Shown one piece after another: positions 58,561-64,000 of a stretch of 64,000 nucleotides of DNA. Where the stretch lies: assembly GCA_021292105.1 (NCBI GenBank), contig CM037857.1:33302680-33366679 (forward strand), written 5' to 3'. A program made the position numbers and the translations under genes. The stretch's first letter is position 1. Every line of letters begins with the position of its first letter. The stretch comes from Anadara kagoshimensis (Eukaryota > Mollusca > Bivalvia > Arcoida > Arcidae). The notes under the pieces were generated by a model that was given only the letters and a program-made list of their open reading frames with translations, did no database searches and was not told the DNA's origin.

Positions 58561-58939
58561 AATCGGAAATGGGATAGGATGGTCCCTCGTAAAATGAGAT
58601 ATAAAAAACTCTACACATTCTACATAAATGTTTTTATAATGCTATGTTGTCTTTTTTGAGTCTAGTGACATTAACGTAAAGACCACCTCTAAATAAGAAC
58701 AGCTTGTGTATTGAAGCAAGTATGTTCTATGTAAATGCAACCTACATACTGATAACAGTGCACAATTCCGGCCACTCATAAGTGATGCTGTTTAAAACGT
58801 GATATATTTTACCTTGAATCGGCAATTTTTAATCATTATATAGACAAGAACAAGTTCTAATAATAATAAAAATAAGGTATTACACATGACCAACAAACTG
58901 GCTGCAGTTTCACTATCATTTCTTAAGATTTGTCTGATT

Positions 58940-59430
58940 TAAATAGGCTACTTTTGATGGAACAGCACATCTTTACTGAGCTTAGTATGTGTCATTGATT
59001 GTTTGTCCCTTTTGGAGATAACCTACCACCAGATTATGATCAGCATCACTGGAAGCCGAGGTCATACCCTCTCCAGCTGATGTAACAGTATTCGTCTTTT
59101 TTCAGGGTGATCAAGTGTAAACTTTGGCCACTGGGGTTAAATGATGAACCACGTTTTATCCATAGTAACTAATCTCTGAAAAAAGCACACAACAAAGTGC
59201 ACTTGATGTGCTTCTGACCAATTGTCAGAGGCCTTGGTAAGTTGGTACCCAACTGAAAGCATTTCTCATTGCAAGATGTTCTGTCAGAATTACATGTTAT
59301 ACATGTGTTTCCTGTGAAATGCCAACTGGCTACTACATACCATTCTGTAACTCGCTTGTCAGTCGTAACAATATCATAAACTTTATTGACCTTTTCGGGG
59401 GTTGCATCAATGACAGACCTTCTAGAACAA
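58940..59430 (-). pseudogene. mariner-family transposase, N-terminal to mid part
   Basis: Minus strand, frames mixed: RRSVIDATPEKVNKVYDIVT, then the helix-turn-helix block VGISQETH...HVILTEHLAMRNA, WVPT, then RLVTMDKTWF, where the catalytic DE-T motif has become D-K-T, then KKTNTVTSAG and YLQKGQTIN. It overlaps in content with the fragment at 57170-57710, so these are two separate copies. Confidence 0.6.
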
Positions 59431-60238
59431 GGACCTTTCTGTTGCGTTTAAATCCCACAACCCACATTTTTACTTTTAAATTTGAAGGTCATATTTTCCT
59501 AGTGTGGATACCATATTAGTTTGGATATCCTTAAGTGTTAAACATTTTTATGAAACTATTGAATCACTTTATGTCTCTTAATATTGGCAATCTACCTAAT
59601 TCAATTTTGAAATCAAGGTTAGAGCCTTTTCTATGAACACCTAATATTAACTTGCACCGTGGAACTTATTTATTATTGTATCCACTATGCATACAAACTG
59701 TATCATACATTCGCAATCCCCAATTTCTTTAAAAATTGGGACTTGAAAATAGTGTTATACACGATTCCCGGTAACCGTAATTTTGCAATTCCCAGTACAC
59801 TAAAACGATGATGAGAATCAATTCCCAATACACCGCGTCGATCTTTCAACGTCTCCTGCTCTTTTATTTCCAAATACATTAAGCTGAAATTTGGTCGACA
59901 TGTAGTTCTTAACATCCTAGAGGAATTGTACGCTTCAGAATTTTTAATTAAGAAGTGAAAATTGAAATATTGAACAGAAACTCCCGGCGACGGCAAAATC
60001 ACAGGTGAGCACTTGCGCTTTAACAATTTGTTTCAAAGTTTAAACAGTGTATCGGATGCAGTTAACTATTTCAATAGAAACGTTTATGTGTCCGATTGAT
60101 GCCCCAATACACAATCACATGTTAAAATGAACAGATAAGTCAAAAATTGGCTTTAGACTCACGCTGGTGTTGTTTACACTGGCTGTTTTGCTCACTTTAT
60201 GCTTTAATATCCCGTGTACGCTGTACCACAGTGTTCAA

Positions 60239-61183
60239 ATTGGTTTTGTAAATAATTGATTGATATGATCGGTATGATATAATAGTTACACAGTGTTTTA
60301 GTGACATAATATGATATATAAAGGATTTGTTTGGAGCTATAGGTTACTAAAACATACAGCAGTGTCTCATCCTGAACTTCTCTCCGGTCTCCGTACCCGA
60401 GTACTGTAGGCTATGTTTGTTTAAAGGTATCCAGCGTGGGTCTTCAGGGTGTTCGGTAGGATATAATCGTTACAGTCTGTTGGTGACCTAATATGGTTTA
60501 TACAGGGTCAGTAAATTACATATCTGACTGTGTAACTAATAGTATCGTACCATATCGACAACCTGCCGATGGACCATATCGAGTCAATCTAGTTTAATTT
60601 CATGTCGAACTAAATACAACAGAATATGGTTTGTTACTAATATAAAATGTTTATGGTAAAACATCTAAAAATTATAGTGAATAATAAGACCTTTCCTGAA
60701 AACAATCACATAAAAATATTTTCTGTTGTAATTACTTTGAGGTTTGACCCTATTTTTCATAGAATGACGGGCCTATAGTATAGTGTAGCATGGAAATCAA
60801 GAAACAATTGATACGATAACAATGGTTGTATAGGACCATGGAATTAACAACCTGCTGATGGATCGAATGAAGTGTGGATAGTTAATTAACCATTTGGGCC
60901 AAAGTGCTCAAAGCTGGGTAAGATAAACAAGGCGGTACCGTATGTATGTATTAATTTATGTTCAAATTTAATGCATAAAAATGTTACTATCAAAAGAAGC
61001 GATTCAAGTCAAAAGCTTATGTAAAAAACAATTACATATACGTTCTAATAACATCTTCTTAGTTCACTAATTATTAAGTTAAGGTAACCTAACTTTGAAC
61101 AACTACAACCAGCTGTGTTGTACCGAAATTACCGCCAGAAATATCAGTAAAATAATGAAACAATTTTCTAGTTTTTTTTAGTT
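60239..61183. other. no recognisable gene
   Basis: AT-rich. Related short blocks near 60262 (gatataatagttacacagtg) and 60460 (gatataatcgttacagtctg) hint at an old local duplication. Confidence 0.45.
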
Positions 61184-62480
61184 CTAGACTAAATAACTTA
61201 CCTCCGATAACTTAAAGGTCTTAGGCTTGTTCTTTAAACTTATGCATAGTTCTTGTGCTTGTGACTTGTACATGGGATTTGTACTTAGGATTTGTGCTTG
61301 GGACCTGTGCATGGAACTTCTTCTTAGTACTTGTGTATGACACTTGTGCTTGAGACTTGTGCATGACACTTGTGACAAGGATTTAAGCATGAGACTTGTG
61401 CTTGGGACTTGTAGATGGGATCTGTGCATGTGCTCTCGGACTTATGTCTTGGATTTTTGCATTAGATTTGTACATTGGATTTGAGCATGATACTTGTGCA
61501 TGGTACTTGTGCTTGGGACTTGTGTTTAGGACGTGTGCTTGGTATTTATGCAAACCACTTATACGTTGAACTTGTGCGTGAGCTAGACGTGTGCATGGGG
61601 CATTTGCTTGGGACTTATGCAAAGGATTGGTACTTGGGGCTTGTGGATGAGACTTGTGCATGAAACTTGAGCACCTGAACTTGGGACTTGTGCATGGCAC
61701 CACTTATGCTAGGGACATGTGATTATGAGCTTGTGCTAGGGACTACTCTGCATGAAATTTGTGCTTTGGACTTGTGTATGAGACTTGTGCATGGTCCTTG
61801 TGCACTTCGGACTTGTGCTTTAAATTTATGCATGAGATTTTTGCATGGGACTTGAGCATGATATTTGTGCATGGTACTTGTGTATAGGACTTGTGCATGG
61901 TACTTGTGCACTTCGGACTTGTGCTTTAAATTAATGCATGGGACTTGAGCATGGGACTTGTGCATGAAACTTGCACTTGGGATTAATGCATAAAACGTGT
62001 GTATGTAACTTGTGCGTTGGATTTTTGCATTGGACTTATGTCCTTGTTCGGACCTTTGTATAGGACTTGTGCATAGTATTAGTACTTAGGACTTGTGAAT
62101 AAGAGATGAGCATGTGACTGCCACTAGGGACTTGTGTTTGGGATTTGTGCATAGTACTTTTACATGGTCTTTGTGATAAGAATTTAGACAAGAGACTTGT
62201 GCTTAGGACTTGTGCGTGGACTTGTACATGAGACTAATACACGAGCCTTGTAGATAGGACTTAAGCTTGTGCGCGAGACCTGCATTTGGGACTTGTGCAT
62301 GTCACCACTTGTGCTTGGTACTTGTGTATAGGACTTGTGCTTGGGATTTGTGTATAATACTTCTGCATGAGACCCGTACTTCGGACTTGTGTTTAGGACT
62401 TGTGCTTGGGGTTTGTGCATGAGACTAGTACATTGGATATGTGTGCGCTACTTTTGTTTGTGTGTAGGGCTAGTGAGTCA
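61184..62480. repeat. degenerate 12-15-bp minisatellite, about 1.3 kb
   Basis: Variants of gggacttgtgcat and gggacttgtgcttg, heavily diverged, about 90 units. Open frames on either strand (His-Lys-Ser-Gln-rich on the minus strand) are by-products. Confidence 0.93.
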
Positions 62481-62675
62481 GACTTGTGTGTAGGACATTT
62501 TTGATACACAGCCGAAGTTTGCTGGATATTGCTTTAAGCATCAAAGCAACTCCTTCCGTTTTAAGAATGAGCAAATTACCTGTTTGAAAATATCCTACTG
62601 TAACAATCCCAATTTGTATCTCTTTGGCTATCCAAAGTACTAAATTGCCGTCATCCATAAATAACTATACAAATG
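62478..62675 (-). pseudogene. possible B-lectin (bulb-type lectin) exon, frameshifted
   Basis: Minus strand after a possible acceptor (ttgtatag): FMDDGNLVLW. With a one-base shift the frame then reads DSQRDTNWDCYS, and shifting back gives GYFQTGNLLILKTEG. The alternation of xDGNLVLW and a following W matches the repeating pattern of mannose-binding B-lectin domains. The shifts imply a pseudogene or sequencing errors. A weak call from a short stretch. Confidence 0.35.
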
Positions 62676-63225
62676 TAAAAGGATTATATTAGAATCTCTA
62701 TGTCATATTTCATCAAAGTTAAAAGAATTTTTGCAGTATCTTGAAGTGATACATTTTAACCTAATGATATAAATGTATATGTTTCTTGGAAAACAATTTT
62801 CCTGGATCTTTAAAAAAATGGTAAAAAATATCAAATATGTGGGGAAAATGTATTTTTTTGAAGAATAAAAGCAAAATTATTGCATATATATATTATAGCT
62901 TAAAACGCCCAGCTCTACAAGCAGGATTTTAAACAACGTAACGATGAGATTTTCAGTCTGTATCAGTTTACAACATGGTTTAAAAATAAGGATGTCAGTG
63001 TATATTATTCTTGACAAGAACTGTACGAATTTAATAATTGATAAGTTCGATAGAAGTCAGACATCTGACAATCGACTCCTTGTTTCATTTAATCATCCTT
63101 ATCATTACCAACCCTAATATGCCATATTCGACAGCTCATTCAGAACTGAGTTCTGATTGGCTAATACGTATTCACGCGATACGGGTTTATAAGGTGTTTC
63201 TTTTCCTAACCAGTATACGTCAAAG
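62676..63225. other. no recognisable feature
   Basis: AT-rich spacer without repeat or exon that I can support. Confidence 0.5.
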
Positions 63226-63790
63226 ACTATAATATTTCCATAAATTTAGTGCACATGGAAAATGCAAGAATAAAGTCATATTTCCGAAAACTTACAAACA
63301 TTTTGTCAAAACTTGATACAAAATATACTGACCTAATAGGAAAAAATATTTTTCATTCACCCAAAAGCGAATTTTATTCTGTACATAGAGCTTTTTTTTT
63401 AAACTTTTTAACAAAACAACACATATAATAACTATGAACTTCTTACTTTGAACAACTATAAATGTTATGTGATAATTGAAATATTCATGATGATAACACC
63501 TGCAAAACTGGAACAAGAATGACCTACCTGACCCTAAATACCCTGATGTAACTTTGAATGAACCCCAATTGGTGTATAAACGTATTTATATTACACTTAT
63601 TTCCAAAATTTTCGCAAAATTTCTCTATGTACAGGAGAACTGAATACGATATATATTTATTTAAAAATATAATTTGGTTAGGTCAGTACATTTTAAATGC
63701 AATTTATTGATAGTTTAATGGAAGCATATTCAATTAAAAGAAATAAAACATAAAAAACCATGTGCACTCAATCTATGCACATACAGTAGC
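63226..63790. mobile_element. MITE family I, inverted copy
   Basis: Reverse-orientation copy of 26451-27016; right end catatgcac-type block followed by atacagtag. Similar length (565 bp). The last 210 bp of the window hold nothing recognisable. Confidence 0.72.
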
Positions 63791-64000
63791 CCATTGTCTT
63801 TATTTATGAATGAACAACAGGTAAAATAGCACATGAATAAAATTCATTTATTACACTTGTTTGGCCGAGAGTCTCGATGTAAATGAAATATTCTTGACTT
63901 GGATATCACACTTCGTGAAATCAAATCTTGTTTTAAAGAAGACTTTAATACACCATGGAACTAAATCACGATCATTCTACTAGAGGAAAGCGTTCCTTAT

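Larger units (their letters stand above)
56078..60238. repeat. long inverted repeat, arms of about 460 bp, 4.2 kb overall
   Basis: The left arm (56078-56540) opens caacactgtggtacagcgta; the right arm (59760-60238) is its diverged inverted copy. Both contain ccggcgacggcaaaatcaca (or complement) and gtcgacatgtagttcttaac. The 3.2 kb between holds two broken mariner transposases and a SINE. No gene was found in the arms. Confidence 0.85.

Noticed and set aside
61184-62420. Repetitive His/Lys/Ser/Gln proteins on the minus strand
   Set aside because: By-products of a degenerate 12-15-bp minisatellite; frame changes and no start or splice context.

Overview
The window is AT-rich eukaryotic DNA. It is dominated by tRNA-derived SINEs, many families of short inverted-repeat transposons (MITEs), satellites born from those MITEs, decayed LINEs and long microsatellites. 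Together with the few host genes (a secreted astacin-type protease, a single-exon peptide-type GPCR, a small Gly/Ala-rich secreted protein), this suggests a lophotrochozoan animal, most likely a bivalve mollusc. That placement is inference; no species-diagnostic gene is present.

Host genes. (1) At 1371-3371, minus strand, the first three coding exons of an astacin-family metalloprotease run off the left edge: signal peptide, propeptide with the aspartate-switch region, and start of the mature enzyme. (2) At 8232-9338, minus strand, an intact single-exon rhodopsin-class GPCR begins directly beside an almost 900-bp TTG/CTG microsatellite. (3) At 50168-54370, plus strand, a compact three-exon gene with TATA box, non-coding first exon, signal-peptide exon, two-codon last exon and polyadenylation signals encodes a 132-residue secreted protein of unknown function.

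Layout. 0-5 kb: astacin exons among SINEs and MITEs. 5.2-7.9 kb: a 2.7-kb foldback element tiled with hairpins, inserted in an older MITE. 8-10.7 kb: GPCR and microsatellite. 10.7-27.5 kb: gene-free DNA with LINE and SINE fragments, several MITE families and four long minisatellites. 28-32.5 kb: a tandem duplication of about 2.2 kb. 32.6-34.8 kb: a LINE whose 5' half is inverted. 36.1-46.8 kb: a nest in which a 75-bp palindromic array is split by a roughly 10-kb insertion; this holds a tyrosine-recombinase element with inverted repeats and an IS630/Tc1-like transposon with perfect 33-bp ends, which itself carries a LINE flanked by a 17-bp duplication. 47-49.9 kb: a 60-bp satellite of about 46 monomers inside a MITE. 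50-54.4 kb: the secreted-protein gene, with another MITE whose 5' end is amplified five-fold in its first intron. 56-60.2 kb: long inverted arms enclosing two dead mariner copies. 61.2-62.5 kb: a degenerate minisatellite.

The transposase, recombinase and reverse-transcriptase genes all carry stops or frameshifts, so the mobile elements look non-autonomous or dead. The most interesting signals are the hairpin-tiled TGTARCAAC elements with 6-bp duplications at a shared GGGCTR target, the two independent MITE-to-tandem-array conversions, and the recombinase element with inverted repeats.
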